From contig NZ_QBKP01000018.1 of the NCBI RefSeq assembly GCF_003054195.1, positions 25,420 through 89,419 on the forward strand: 64,000 bases of DNA, read 5' to 3'. The notes below the pieces were generated by a model that saw only the letters and a program-made list of their open reading frames with translations, did no database searches and was not told where the DNA came from. The translations under genes were made by a program, and so were the position numbers. Every line of letters begins with the position of its first letter. The first letter of the stretch is position 1. The DNA is from Gemmobacter caeni. Its GTDB lineage: Bacteria > Pseudomonadota > Alphaproteobacteria > Rhodobacterales > Rhodobacteraceae. Positions 45,718 to 54,615 of the stretch are shown here, in pieces.

Positions 45718-46101
45718 CTATCTCCGCCCCAGGCTGGTTCGCAGGACGCTGGCGGCGCTGCGATAGATCCCCAGCGCCATCTCGTGCTGCTGTCCGACTT
45801 CGACCGACTTCACCATCTCGGTTTCCAGCGAGACAGTATTGCCGTTCGGTGCGGCTGCTCCCCTTTGCGTGCGGAGGACGGGGGCAGGGCCATCGGTTTC
45901 TCCGGACAACAGGTGACCGGGGCGGGTCCGGCGCAGAGCATCCTGTGATGCGTCATAAACCTCGGCAAAAGGCGGCAGATCCCGCGCCTTGAAGCCCGGC
46001 GTATCGGCATTTGCCACATTGCGTGCGATTTCGGCCTGCCGCGCGCCAGCATGCACTGCCATCGCCTGCGCCATTCTGACAAGTTCAAGTTTTTCGAACA
46101 T
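45718..46101 (-). CDS. flgB: Flagellar proximal rod protein FlgB
   Basis: 127 residues from ATG 46101, with GGGAG seven bases upstream; the frame is open ten codons further back. FlgB is the proximal rod subunit nearest the MS-ring. The rod motif IARNVANADTPGFKARDL (about 25-42) is present. It is first in the leftward run of nine flagellar genes and divergent from fliI, with an 84-base gap holding a CtrA-like box. Confidence 0.94.
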   Translation of the reverse strand: MFEKLELVRMAQAMAVHAGARQAEIARNVANADTPGFKARDLPPFAEVYDASQDALRRTRPGHLLSGETDGPAPVLRTQRGAAAPNGNTVSLETEMVKSVEVGQQHEMALGIYRSAASVLRTSLGRR

Positions 46102-46123
46102 CGGGGCTTCTCCCTCGACAACC

Positions 46124-46138
46124 TTCATCAAGGCTTAA
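46124..46138. promoter_or_regulatory. CtrA-like box between flgB and fliI (one mismatch)
   Basis: TTCA-N7-TTAA on the plus strand, one base off TTAA-N7-TTAA, centred in the 84-base divergent gap. CtrA controls flagellar genes in Caulobacter and in Rhodobacter relatives, so the position is suitable. Confidence 0.45.
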
Positions 46139-46185
46139 GGGTGATTCCTTTAGAAACGGTAAGCGGCGAACAAAGGGAGAATCTC

Positions 46186-47484
46186 ATGGCCGGCCTCTTT
46201 GATGCCTTGCAAGCCGAAATCGCGGCGATTGCGCCCGTGCGCCGGATCGGCCGCATCACCGAGATCGGGCGCGGCACGCTGGCGGTGAGCGGGCTGGCAG
46301 GCTGTGCCGGTCTTGGGGATCGTGTGTGCATTGGCAGAGGCTACGGCGAAGTGATCCGCCTTTCGCGCGAGGGGGCAACGATCCTGCCCGACAACCCGCC
46401 AGAGGGTATCCGGATCGGCGATCCGGTGGATCTCGTCGGTCCGGCAACCATCGCGCCGGACGACAGTTGGATCGGGCGTATCGTCGATCCTTACGGCCTG
46501 CCGCTGGATGGCCGCCCGTTGTTTCGCGGCCCGGTTTCGCGGCCGCTGCGCGCCGCCGCGCCTGCTGCCGCGCAGCGTCGTCATCTGGGCGGGCGATTAC
46601 GCACCGGAACAGCGGCCTTCGACACGCTTCTGCCGCTGGTGCGCGGGCAGAGAATTGGGCTTTTCGCGGGCTCCGGGGTCGGCAAATCCTCGCTGCTGGC
46701 GAAATTCGCTCGGGGGGTGGAGGCGGATGTCGTTGTCATTGCGCTGATTGGCGAGCGCGGGCGCGAACTGCGGGATTTCACCGAGAAGGTGCTCGGTCCG
46801 CAGGGCATGGCGCGGTCGGTCGTAGTGGCCGCGACGTCGGACCAGTCACCGCTGGCCCGCCGCCGCTGTGCCTGGGCGGCGATGTCTGTCGCGGAACATT
46901 TCCGCGATCAGGGGCGCCATGTACTGTTTCTGGCCGATTCGATCACCCGCTTCGCGGAGGCGCATCGCGAGGTCGCGCTTGCCTCCGGCGAGGGCGGAGA
47001 TCTGCGGGGCTACCCGCCGTCCGTTGCACATATGATCATGTCTTTGGCCGAAAGGGCGGGGCCGGGACCGCAGGAGGCGGGGGATATCACGGCGGTCCTG
47101 TCCGTGCTGGTTGCCGGGTCTGATATGGAAGAGCCGGTGGCCGATATCCTGCGCGGTGTACTGGATGGTCATGTGGTCATGGACCGGCGGATTGCCGAGC
47201 GTGGACGATTTCCGGCGATCGACCTGCTGCGATCCGTGTCGCGCAGCCTGCCCGACGCCGCCAATGCGGAGGAAAATGCACTGATCGGTGAGGCGAGGCG
47301 CCTGCTGGGGGCGTATGACCGCGCCGAGATGATGATTCAGGCGGGTCTCTACAGCAAAGGGTCCGATCCGGTGGTGGACCGGGCAATCAGGGTCTGGCCC
47401 GCGCTGGATGGTTTCCTGGCCGAGGACTCGCCCGAGGGGATCGCGGCAAGTTTCCGTCGGCTTGCAGCCTGTCTTGCGCTGTGA
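46186..47484 (+). CDS. fliI: Flagellum-specific ATPase FliI
   Basis: 432 residues from ATG 46186, with GGGAG seven bases upstream; the frame is open back into flgB. FliI is the hexameric ATPase that assists type III export of flagellar subunits. Walker A FAGSGVGKSS is at about 163-172, with IALIGERGRELRDF, VLFLADSITRFAEAHRE (Walker B) and RGYPPSVAHMIMSLAERAG following. It is divergent from the flgB operon and coupled at its stop to a chrA-type gene. Confidence 0.94.
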   Translation: MAGLFDALQAEIAAIAPVRRIGRITEIGRGTLAVSGLAGCAGLGDRVCIGRGYGEVIRLSREGATILPDNPPEGIRIGDPVDLVGPATIAPDDSWIGRIVDPYGLPLDGRPLFRGPVSRPLRAAAPAAAQRRHLGGRLRTGTAAFDTLLPLVRGQRIGLFAGSGVGKSSLLAKFARGVEADVVVIALIGERGRELRDFTEKVLGPQGMARSVVVAATSDQSPLARRRCAWAAMSVAEHFRDQGRHVLFLADSITRFAEAHREVALASGEGGDLRGYPPSVAHMIMSLAERAGPGPQEAGDITAVLSVLVAGSDMEEPVADILRGVLDGHVVMDRRIAERGRFPAIDLLRSVSRSLPDAANAEENALIGEARRLLGAYDRAEMMIQAGLYSKGSDPVVDRAIRVWPALDGFLAEDSPEGIAASFRRLAACLAL

Positions 47485-48809
47485 TGGGACTGGGCGTCAT
47501 GACAGGCTCTGAACCGAACCCTCCTGCCCCGTCCGAGGCCGCCCGGACATGGGCGCGCATCGCCGCGCTGAGTTTTGGCGGCCCGGCGGGCCAGATTGCG
47601 GTGATGCACCGTATTCTGGTCGAGGAGAAACGCTGGATCGGCGAGCGACGTTTTCTGCATGCCCTGAATTTCTGCATGTTGCTGCCAGGACCTGAGGCGC
47701 AGCAGCTTGCCACCTATCTGGGCTGGCTGCTGAATGGCACGCGCGGCGGGCTGATTGCGGGTGGGCTGTTCATCCTTCCCGGTCTGCTGTCGATCATGGC
47801 GCTCAGCTGGCTTTATGCCCTGCATGGCGAGGCGCCGCTGGTGGCTGCCATATTTTTCGGGCTGAAGGCCGGGGTGTTGGCCATTGTGCTGCAAGCGGTC
47901 ATACGTCTGGGACGGCGGGCGTTGGGTGGCTGGCTGGCGCGCATTGTCGCGGTGGTCTCGTTCCTGTCGATCTTCGTTCTGGACGTGCCCTTTCCGGTCA
48001 TTGTGATCGGTGCGGCACTGATAGGCCTGCTCGCCGGGCGCGGGGGGCAGAGCCGGAAGGGGGAACCGGATGAAGACGGGTTGAAGACGCCCCCGATGGC
48101 CGGAGCGTTGTTCGCGGGATGTCTGGCCTTGCTGGCATGGCTGGTCCCGGTGGTCCTGCTTGCGCTTTTTGTCCCCGGCACGGTTTTCGATGTGATTGCG
48201 CGCTTCTTTTCGCAGATGGCGGTGGTCACGTTCGGCGGTGCCTATGCGGCGCTGGCCTGGGTCGCCCAGGAGGCTGTGGCGGTGCAGGGATGGCTGCGCC
48301 CGGGGGAAATGCTGGACGGTCTGGGGCTGGCAGAAACCACGCCGGGGCCGCTGATCATGGTGCTGCAATTCGTGGGCTTTCTCGCCGCCTTCCGCGATGC
48401 AGGTGGTTTGCCGCCGCTTCTGGCGGGGACGCTGGGCGGCCTGCTTGCAACCTGGGTGACCTTTGCCCCCTGTTTCGCCTGGATCTTCCTTTGTGCCCCC
48501 TGGATGGAAAGGTTGCGCGGCAGTGTGGCGCCTGCGGCTGCGCTGTCCATGGTGACGGCGGCGGTGGTCGGCGTCATTCTGAATCTCGCCCTCTGGTTTG
48601 CTCTGCACAGCCTCTTCGGGGACGTCATGCTCTGGCAGGCCGGACCCGTCCGGTTGACTCTGCCGGTGCTGGTCAGCTTCGTGCCGTCGTTCGCCGCCCT
48701 GACGCTGCTGGCGCTGGGCCTGATCTTCTGGCGAGGTGTTGGCATCGGCACCACGCTTGGCATCATGGCGGTGGTCGGGGTGGTAGTGCATCTGGCCGGT
48801 TTGGTCTGA
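47484..48809 (+). CDS. chrA: Chromate transporter family protein (long-chain CHR)
   Basis: 441 residues. Two homologous CHR halves are visible: SFGGPAGQIAVMHR and PGPEAQQLATYLGW in the first, VTFGGAYAALAWVAQE and TTPGPLIMVLQFVGF in the second, with about ten hydrophobic segments. Long CHR proteins export chromate, or in some cases other oxyanions; the true substrate here is unknown. The start overlaps the fliI stop (GTGATG; GTG 47481 or ATG 47484), which implies co-translation. No chrB regulator is next to it. Confidence 0.85.
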   Translation: MGLGVMTGSEPNPPAPSEAARTWARIAALSFGGPAGQIAVMHRILVEEKRWIGERRFLHALNFCMLLPGPEAQQLATYLGWLLNGTRGGLIAGGLFILPGLLSIMALSWLYALHGEAPLVAAIFFGLKAGVLAIVLQAVIRLGRRALGGWLARIVAVVSFLSIFVLDVPFPVIVIGAALIGLLAGRGGQSRKGEPDEDGLKTPPMAGALFAGCLALLAWLVPVVLLALFVPGTVFDVIARFFSQMAVVTFGGAYAALAWVAQEAVAVQGWLRPGEMLDGLGLAETTPGPLIMVLQFVGFLAAFRDAGGLPPLLAGTLGGLLATWVTFAPCFAWIFLCAPWMERLRGSVAPAAALSMVTAAVVGVILNLALWFALHSLFGDVMLWQAGPVRLTLPVLVSFVPSFAALTLLALGLIFWRGVGIGTTLGIMAVVGVVVHLAGLV

Positions 48810-48915
48810 GCCTGTTTCCCGTGGAACAGGCCGCTGCGCGACCGACCAGAAATCGGTTCCGGGGCGGGAATACGCCTGCTAGGCTGAGGCTCTGGCCAAA
48901 CGTGAGGACAGAGCC

Positions 48916-49515
48916 ATGCCTGCCACCCGCCGCCTTTTTCTTGCCGCGCCAGCCCTCTTGCTGGCGACGCGTGGTTTTGCGCAGGCGCCTGTCGGTGTCA
49001 CGCTGGCGCTGACCGGGCAGGCCATTCTGTCGCGCGGAAATGCGGAACAGGCGTTGCACCCTGACGATCCGCTGCATGAAGGCGATACCGTCAGCACGGG
49101 TGCCGCAAGCCTTGCTGCGCTGGAGCTGTTTACCGCGACACGGATCAACCTTGGCCCCGAAGCGCGGTTTATGCTTGATCGCTTTGCGGCCGATCTGGGG
49201 GGGACGATCACGATTGGCGGGGCCATGGTCTTCGACCGGCCCGATACGCTGGCGCCGCTGGACCTTGAAGTGCAAAGCACCTTCGCCCGTATCGGCGTGC
49301 GCGGAACGCGGTTCTACGCGGGGCCGAGCCGGGGCGTTTTCGGGATTTTCGTTCAGCGCGGCCGGGTTGAGGTCATGGCTGCGGGGCAAATCCGGCAGAT
49401 CGGCGCGGGTGAAGGGGTGAATATCCCCGCTCCCGGGGCGGCACCGTCAGAGGTCAGCATCTGGGGGGCCGAACGGATTGTCGAGGCGTTCACGAGTGTC
49501 GGCCTGACCCCGTAA
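48916..49515 (+). CDS. Tat-exported FecR-domain protein
   Basis: 199 residues. The N-terminus TRRLFLAAPALLLA is a twin-arginine-type signal, cleaved near FAQA (about 23-24). A FecR domain follows (about 55-150: GDTVSTGAASLAALELF, RIGVRGTRFYAGPSRGVFGI). Many FecR proteins are anti-sigma regulators, but here there is no membrane helix and no sigma factor nearby, so it is a free periplasmic FecR-domain protein of unknown role. It precedes an ABC exporter pair by 91 bases. Confidence 0.78.
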   Translation: MPATRRLFLAAPALLLATRGFAQAPVGVTLALTGQAILSRGNAEQALHPDDPLHEGDTVSTGAASLAALELFTATRINLGPEARFMLDRFAADLGGTITIGGAMVFDRPDTLAPLDLEVQSTFARIGVRGTRFYAGPSRGVFGIFVQRGRVEVMAAGQIRQIGAGEGVNIPAPGAAPSEVSIWGAERIVEAFTSVGLTP

Positions 49516-49606
49516 ACCGTCCCTTGTCATCTGCCCCAAGCGCGGTTTTCCTTTCCGGCAGAAAGGCCTATATCTTACCTCCGACCTGTTTTGAGGCAGT
49601 TTCCCC

Positions 49607-51448
49607 ATGTTCCGGTTTTTTGAAGGGCTTGTTGACCCTTATCAATCCTATGCGCGCAGCGATGCCCCGCCCCGCAGGCTTTGGCCCTTCCTGAGGGAAT
49701 ACGTCCGGCCATTCCGCGGCGTTTTCGCGGTAACAGCGCTGCTTTCGGTGCTTGCAGCAGGGTCGGATGTGGCGCTGATCTGGTATGTGGGGCGTCTGGT
49801 CGACTTGCTGGCCACGGCCAGCCCTGCCGAGGTCTGGAATGGCCATGGAACCGAGATCATTGCGGTCGGTCTTGCCGTACTGATCCTTCGGCCGCTGTTG
49901 CTGGTGTCGAATGTGGCGCTGCTGCACAACACCATCCTGCCGAATTTCGGAACGATGATCCGCTTTCGCGCGCATGATCATGTGCTGCGCCAGCCTGTCG
50001 GCTGGTTTGAAAGCGATTTCGCGGGTCGCATTGCCAACCGGGTGATGCAGACGCCCCCGGCGGCGGGGGATGCGGTGTTCCAGACCTTTGATGCCGTGGC
50101 TTTTGCCAGTGTTACCATTGTCGGTGCAGGTATCATGCTGGCCGATGCCGACCCGCGTCTGGTGCTGCCGCTTCTGGTCTGGTTTGCGCTTTATGCGGCG
50201 CTGGTGCGCTGGACGCTGCGGCGCGCCGGGCCTGCCTCGAAGGCCAGTTCCGATGCGCGGTCAGCCATCACCGGGCGTGTGGTGGATGCATATACCAATA
50301 TCCATTCGGTAAAGCTGTTTGCGCATCACGATCTGGAAATGCGGCATGCGACTGATGCCATCGAGCATGCGCGATCCACATTCCAGAAGGAAATGCGGGT
50401 TATCACCAAGATGGACCTTGCGCTGACCGGCCTCAACGGCGGGCTGATCGTGGCTGTTACCGGCTGGGCGCTGGTCCTGTGGTATCAGGGGCAGGCGAGC
50501 GTTGGCACCGTGGCGGCGGCGACTGCGCTGGTGTTGCGGCTCAATAACATGACCTACTGGATCATGTGGGCGACCACCTCGCTGGTGCAGGCGCTGGGCG
50601 TGGTGCAGGAGGGGATGGAGACGATCACCCAGCCCATCGGTCTGGTCGATGCCCGCGAGGCAAGGCCCCTGTACCTGACCAGAGGCGAGATCCGGCTGGA
50701 AGGTGTGTCCCATCACTATGGGCGCGGTTCGGGCGGCCTGCGTGATGTTAACCTGACCCTGAGGCCGGGTGAGCGGATTGGCGTTGTCGGCAGGTCCGGC
50801 GCGGGCAAGTCCACACTGGTGAAGCTGATGCTGCGGTTCTACGATTGCGAGCAGGGGCGCATCCTGATCGACGGGCAGGATATCTCGCAGGTCACACAAG
50901 ACAGCCTGCGCCGCGAGATCGGCATGGTTCAGCAGGATTCGAGCCTTTTGCACCGGAGTGTACGGGAAAATATCCTGTATGGCCGCCCCGAGGCGACCGA
51001 GGAGGATATGATTGCCGCCGCCCGCCGGGCCGAGGCGCATGAGTTCATCCTGACGCTGGAAGACCCCGAAGGCCGCAAGGGCTATGACGCGCATGTCGGC
51101 GAGCGGGGGGTGAAGCTTTCGGGCGGGCAGCGGCAGCGGATCGGGCTGGCGCGCGTCATCCTGAAAGATGCGCCGATCCTGATTCTGGACGAGGCGACAT
51201 CGGCGCTGGACAGCGAGGTCGAGGCGGCGATTCAGGAAGCGCTCTATGGCGTGATGCAGGGCAAGACTGTCATCGCTATTGCGCACCGTCTGTCCACCAT
51301 CGCGGCGATGGACCGTATCGTCGTGCTGGAGGATGGCGCAGTGGCCGAAGAGGGCAGCCATGCCGAGCTACTGGAACAGGGCGGGCTTTACGCCCGCTTC
51401 TGGGCACGACAATCGGGCGGGTTCATCGGAACGGAGGACGAGGCATGA
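49607..51448 (+). CDS. ABC exporter, fused membrane and ATPase domains (first of pair)
   Basis: 613 residues. Six membrane helices (about 30-330) are joined to an ATPase domain with Walker A GRSGAGKST (395-403), LSGGQ (504-508), ILILDEATSALDSE and IAIAHRLST. It belongs to the MsbA/multidrug exporter type, and both ATP-site halves look intact. It overlaps the next, closely related gene by four bases (ATGA), so the two probably form a heterodimer. The substrate cannot be predicted; lipid or drug export is usual in this class. Confidence 0.88.
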   Translation: MFRFFEGLVDPYQSYARSDAPPRRLWPFLREYVRPFRGVFAVTALLSVLAAGSDVALIWYVGRLVDLLATASPAEVWNGHGTEIIAVGLAVLILRPLLLVSNVALLHNTILPNFGTMIRFRAHDHVLRQPVGWFESDFAGRIANRVMQTPPAAGDAVFQTFDAVAFASVTIVGAGIMLADADPRLVLPLLVWFALYAALVRWTLRRAGPASKASSDARSAITGRVVDAYTNIHSVKLFAHHDLEMRHATDAIEHARSTFQKEMRVITKMDLALTGLNGGLIVAVTGWALVLWYQGQASVGTVAAATALVLRLNNMTYWIMWATTSLVQALGVVQEGMETITQPIGLVDAREARPLYLTRGEIRLEGVSHHYGRGSGGLRDVNLTLRPGERIGVVGRSGAGKSTLVKLMLRFYDCEQGRILIDGQDISQVTQDSLRREIGMVQQDSSLLHRSVRENILYGRPEATEEDMIAAARRAEAHEFILTLEDPEGRKGYDAHVGERGVKLSGGQRQRIGLARVILKDAPILILDEATSALDSEVEAAIQEALYGVMQGKTVIAIAHRLSTIAAMDRIVVLEDGAVAEEGSHAELLEQGGLYARFWARQSGGFIGTEDEA

Positions 51449-53289
51449 AGGCACTGCGCGGTCTTGCCGGTTTCATTGATGCCTTCCGTCCGGCGGAGGG
51501 TATGCCGCCGCAAGAACTCGGTCCGTTCTTCCGCTGGTGCCTGAGCGGGGCTTGGGCGCCGCTGGCTGTGGCGGGGGCGATTTCGGCGCTTGCGGGCACG
51601 ACCGAAGTGGTTTCGGCGTTGATCCTTGGCATGGTGGTCGATGCGGCGGTCGGTTCAGGCCCTACCGCGTTCTTTGCCGAACAGGCCTGGCTTCTGGTGC
51701 TGTTCATGGTGTTCTACCTTGTCCTGCGGCCACTGACCTTTGCCGCTTCCGCCGCCTCAAACTCCATCATCGTCGGGCCGAATGTGATGCCGCTGGTGCT
51801 CAGCCGGCTTCATCGCTGGACGCTGGGGCAAAGCGTCACCTTCTTCGACAATGATTTCGCGGGACGGATCGCGCAAAAGCAGATGCAGGCCGCGCGGGCT
51901 GTTACCGATACCGCGACCGAGGTCATCAATACTGTCTGTTTCGCGCTGGCCTCTGTCATCGGATCGGCGATCTTCCTGATCGCCATTGATGCCTGGATTG
52001 CCCTGGCGCTGCTGGTCTGGCTGGTGGCCTATCTTGCGCTGATCCGGTTCTTCATGCCGCGGGTAAAGGGCAATTCGGCGGCCCGGGCTGCGGCGCGGGC
52101 CATGGTTTCCGGACAGGTGGTGGATACGATCACCAATATCAAGACGGTCAAACTCTTTGCCCATGCCGCCTTCGAGGATCGCGTAGCCCTGCGCAGCATG
52201 GAGGTTTTCCGCGAGCGCAGTGTCGAATTTGGCGAGATTTCGACCTGGTTTCGCCTGTCGCTGATGACACTCGCCGGGGTTCTGCCGGTGCTGCTGATCG
52301 GTGGTACTGTGCTATTGTGGCAGCAGGGCGGGGCGACGGCGGGCGATATCGCGGCGTCGGGCGCGGTAGCGATGCGGATTGCGCAGATGACTGGCTGGGT
52401 CAGCTTCACGCTCATGTCGATCTATACCAGCATTGGCGAGGTCGAGGACGGCATGCGCACGCTGGCGCAGCCGCATCAGCTTGCCGATGCGCCGGGGGCA
52501 GTGGACCTGCCGCGCATCAGCGGCAAGGTTGATTACCTCGACGTCAGCTTCGCCTATGGCCGCAAGCGCGGCGGTATCGACAGGGTCACGCTGCATATCG
52601 CGGCTGGTGAGAAGATCGGAATTGTCGGGGCTTCAGGGGCGGGGAAGTCGACGCTGGTTGCCTTGCTTTTGCGGCTCTATGACTGCGAAAAAGGCAAGGT
52701 GACGCTGGACGGTCACGACCTGCGCCATGTCACGCAGGAAAGCCTGCGCCGCCAGATCGGCATGGTCACGCAGGAAACCGCGATGTTCAACCGATCCGCG
52801 CGGGACAATATCGCCTATGGCCGCCCGGATGCGTCGGAGGCCGAGATCATCGCCGCCGCCCGGCAAGCCGAGGCGCATGAGTTCATCCTTGCGATGGAGG
52901 ATCATCAGGGTCGCAAGGGCTATGACGCCTATCTGGGCGAGCGGGGGGTGAAGCTTTCGGGTGGCCAGCGGCAGCGCATTGCGCTGGCGCGCGCCTTCCT
53001 GAAGGACGCCCCGATCCTCGTGCTGGATGAAGCGACAAGCGCGCTCGACAGCGAGGTCGAGGCCAGCATCCAGGAGGCGCTGGGCCGTGTCATGCAGGGC
53101 AAGACCGTGCTGGCCATTGCGCATCGCCTGTCGACCATCGCCGAAATGGACAGGATCATCGTGCTGGATCAGGGCCGGATCGTCGAAGAAGGCCGCCACG
53201 AGGCACTTCTGGCGAAAGGGGGGCTTTACGCGCGCTACTGGAACCGGCAATCGGGGGGCTTCATCGTCACCGAAGAGGCAGCGGAATGA
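51445..53289 (+). CDS. ABC exporter, fused membrane and ATPase domains (second of pair)
   Basis: 614 residues, aligned with its upstream partner throughout; Walker A (GASGAGKST) is at the same positions, 395-403. It has the LSGGQRQRIALARAF signature, LVLDEATSALDSE and IAHRLSTIAEMD. The end motifs are shared too (RYWNRQSGGFIVTEE against RFWARQSGGFIGTED), which points to tandem duplication. Its stop overlaps the RlmD-type gene by four bases. Confidence 0.88.
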   Translation: MKALRGLAGFIDAFRPAEGMPPQELGPFFRWCLSGAWAPLAVAGAISALAGTTEVVSALILGMVVDAAVGSGPTAFFAEQAWLLVLFMVFYLVLRPLTFAASAASNSIIVGPNVMPLVLSRLHRWTLGQSVTFFDNDFAGRIAQKQMQAARAVTDTATEVINTVCFALASVIGSAIFLIAIDAWIALALLVWLVAYLALIRFFMPRVKGNSAARAAARAMVSGQVVDTITNIKTVKLFAHAAFEDRVALRSMEVFRERSVEFGEISTWFRLSLMTLAGVLPVLLIGGTVLLWQQGGATAGDIAASGAVAMRIAQMTGWVSFTLMSIYTSIGEVEDGMRTLAQPHQLADAPGAVDLPRISGKVDYLDVSFAYGRKRGGIDRVTLHIAAGEKIGIVGASGAGKSTLVALLLRLYDCEKGKVTLDGHDLRHVTQESLRRQIGMVTQETAMFNRSARDNIAYGRPDASEAEIIAAARQAEAHEFILAMEDHQGRKGYDAYLGERGVKLSGGQRQRIALARAFLKDAPILVLDEATSALDSEVEASIQEALGRVMQGKTVLAIAHRLSTIAEMDRIIVLDQGRIVEEGRHEALLAKGGLYARYWNRQSGGFIVTEEAAE

Positions 53290-54506
53290 AACTGACCATC
53301 GCGCGGCTTGGGCACCATGGCGACGGCATCGCCGAGGGGCCGGAAGGTCCGGTCTATGTGCCGGGCATGTTGCCGGGCGAGGAAGTGGAGGGGGATCTTC
53401 AGGGCAGCCAGTTGACCGCGCCGAAGATCGTGACGCCCTCGGCGGACCGGGTGAAGCCGCCCTGCGCCCATGCAAAAAGCTGTGGCGGCTGTCTGATGCA
53501 GCATGCGCGTGACGGTTTCGTGGCTGACTGGAAGCTGGGCATCGTGCGCGGCGCGCTGGCGGGGCAGGGGTTGGAGGCACCGTTGCGGCCGATCCTGACC
53601 TCGCCACCACGCTCGCGCCGTCGAGCCACGCTGGCCGGGCGGCGCACCAAGGGCGGGGCGCTGATCGGCTTTCACGCGCGCGGGTCAGATACCATTATCC
53701 CCGTGCCGAACTGCCAGCTTCTGCACCCCGATCTGATGGGCGCGGTGCCCGCGCTGGAGGCGCTGGTGCGCACAGGCGGCTCCCGCACGGGCGAGCTTGC
53801 GCTGACGGTGACGCGCAGCCTTGCCGGGCCGGATGTGGCGGTACAGGGCGGCAAGCCTCTGGATGCGACGCTGCGGCTGGATCTGGCCCGCGTGGCCGAG
53901 GCGCATGGCCTGTCGCGGCTCAGCTGGGGCGATGAGGTGATCGCCCTGCGTGCTGCGCCGATGCAACGCATGGGCCGCGCGCTGGTCGCCCCGCCGCCCG
54001 GTGCCTTTCTGCAAGCGACCGAAGAAGGGGAGGCGGCGCTGCTGTCCGCAGTGACCGAAGCCGTGGGCGATGCGCCGCGCATCGTCGATCTGTTCGCGGG
54101 CTGCGGCACCTTCACCCTGCCGCTGGCCGAACGTGCCGATGTGCTGGCCGCTGAAGGCGACGCCGCGATGATGGCGGCGCTGGACAAGGGCTGGCGTCAG
54201 GCCGGGGGCCTGCACCGCGTCACCTGTGAAACGCGCGACCTGTTCCGGCGCCCGCTGGAGCCTGACGAGTTCAAGGGCGTGGGCGCCGTCGTCATCGACC
54301 CGCCGCGCGCCGGGGCCGAGGCGCAGGTGGCGACGCTTGCGCACAGCCGGGTGCCGGTCATCGCCATGGTCTCATGCAATCCAATCACCTTTGCCCGTGA
54401 CGCAAAGGTGCTGATTGCGGCGGGGTGGCGGCTCGATTGGGTACAGGTGGTCGACCAGTTCCGCTGGTCGGCGCATGTGGAGCTGGCTGCCCGCTTCAGC
54501 TTGTGA
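53286..54506 (+). CDS. RlmD/RumA-type 23S rRNA (uracil-C5)-methyltransferase
   Basis: 406 residues. The enzyme class makes 5-methyluridine in 23S rRNA using SAM and carries a 4Fe-4S cluster. Probable cluster cysteines are Cys60, Cys66, Cys69 and Cys143. The SAM motif DLFAGCGTF starts at Asp268, VIDPPRAGA is near 335, and the catalytic SCNP motif holds Cys364. The N-terminal TRAM-like part (1-50) is short. The exact target base is not determined by sequence alone. Confidence 0.88.
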   Translation: MKLTIARLGHHGDGIAEGPEGPVYVPGMLPGEEVEGDLQGSQLTAPKIVTPSADRVKPPCAHAKSCGGCLMQHARDGFVADWKLGIVRGALAGQGLEAPLRPILTSPPRSRRRATLAGRRTKGGALIGFHARGSDTIIPVPNCQLLHPDLMGAVPALEALVRTGGSRTGELALTVTRSLAGPDVAVQGGKPLDATLRLDLARVAEAHGLSRLSWGDEVIALRAAPMQRMGRALVAPPPGAFLQATEEGEAALLSAVTEAVGDAPRIVDLFAGCGTFTLPLAERADVLAAEGDAAMMAALDKGWRQAGGLHRVTCETRDLFRRPLEPDEFKGVGAVVIDPPRAGAEAQVATLAHSRVPVIAMVSCNPITFARDAKVLIAAGWRLDWVQVVDQFRWSAHVELAARFSL

Positions 54507-54541
54507 GTCCGCGCACGAAGGCGTGAAGCGACTGTGAGCAT

Positions 54542-54594
54542 CTGCACGCATATACAGGCTGTGCAGTTTCTGCCATTTTGGCTATGGGCAGAAA
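54542..54594. promoter_or_regulatory. Two inverted repeats upstream of the first L,D-transpeptidase
   Basis: CTGCAC/GTGCAG (54542-54566) and TTTCTGCC/GGCAGAAA (54567-54594) are back to back in the 109-base gap. The second is followed by an A-run rather than a T-run on the plus strand, so it is not a terminator of the upstream gene; an operator or leader hairpin is possible. Confidence 0.3.
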
Positions 54595-54615
54595 AAACAA
54601 AGCAGCAGGCACCCC

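Noticed and set aside
47349..48791. Open frame on the minus strand through chrA as a possible overlapping gene
   Set aside because: Its product is a Gln/Arg/His-rich sequence with no family resemblance, and the plus strand has a complete two-domain CHR transporter with clear membrane helices.
48813..48828. Palindrome TGTTTCCCGTGGAACA after chrA resembling parS
   Set aside because: Two mismatches from parS, 33 kb from parAB, and both changes fall in the central CACGTG core needed for ParB. It also lacks a T-run, so it is not a convincing terminator. Left as an unexplained imperfect palindrome.
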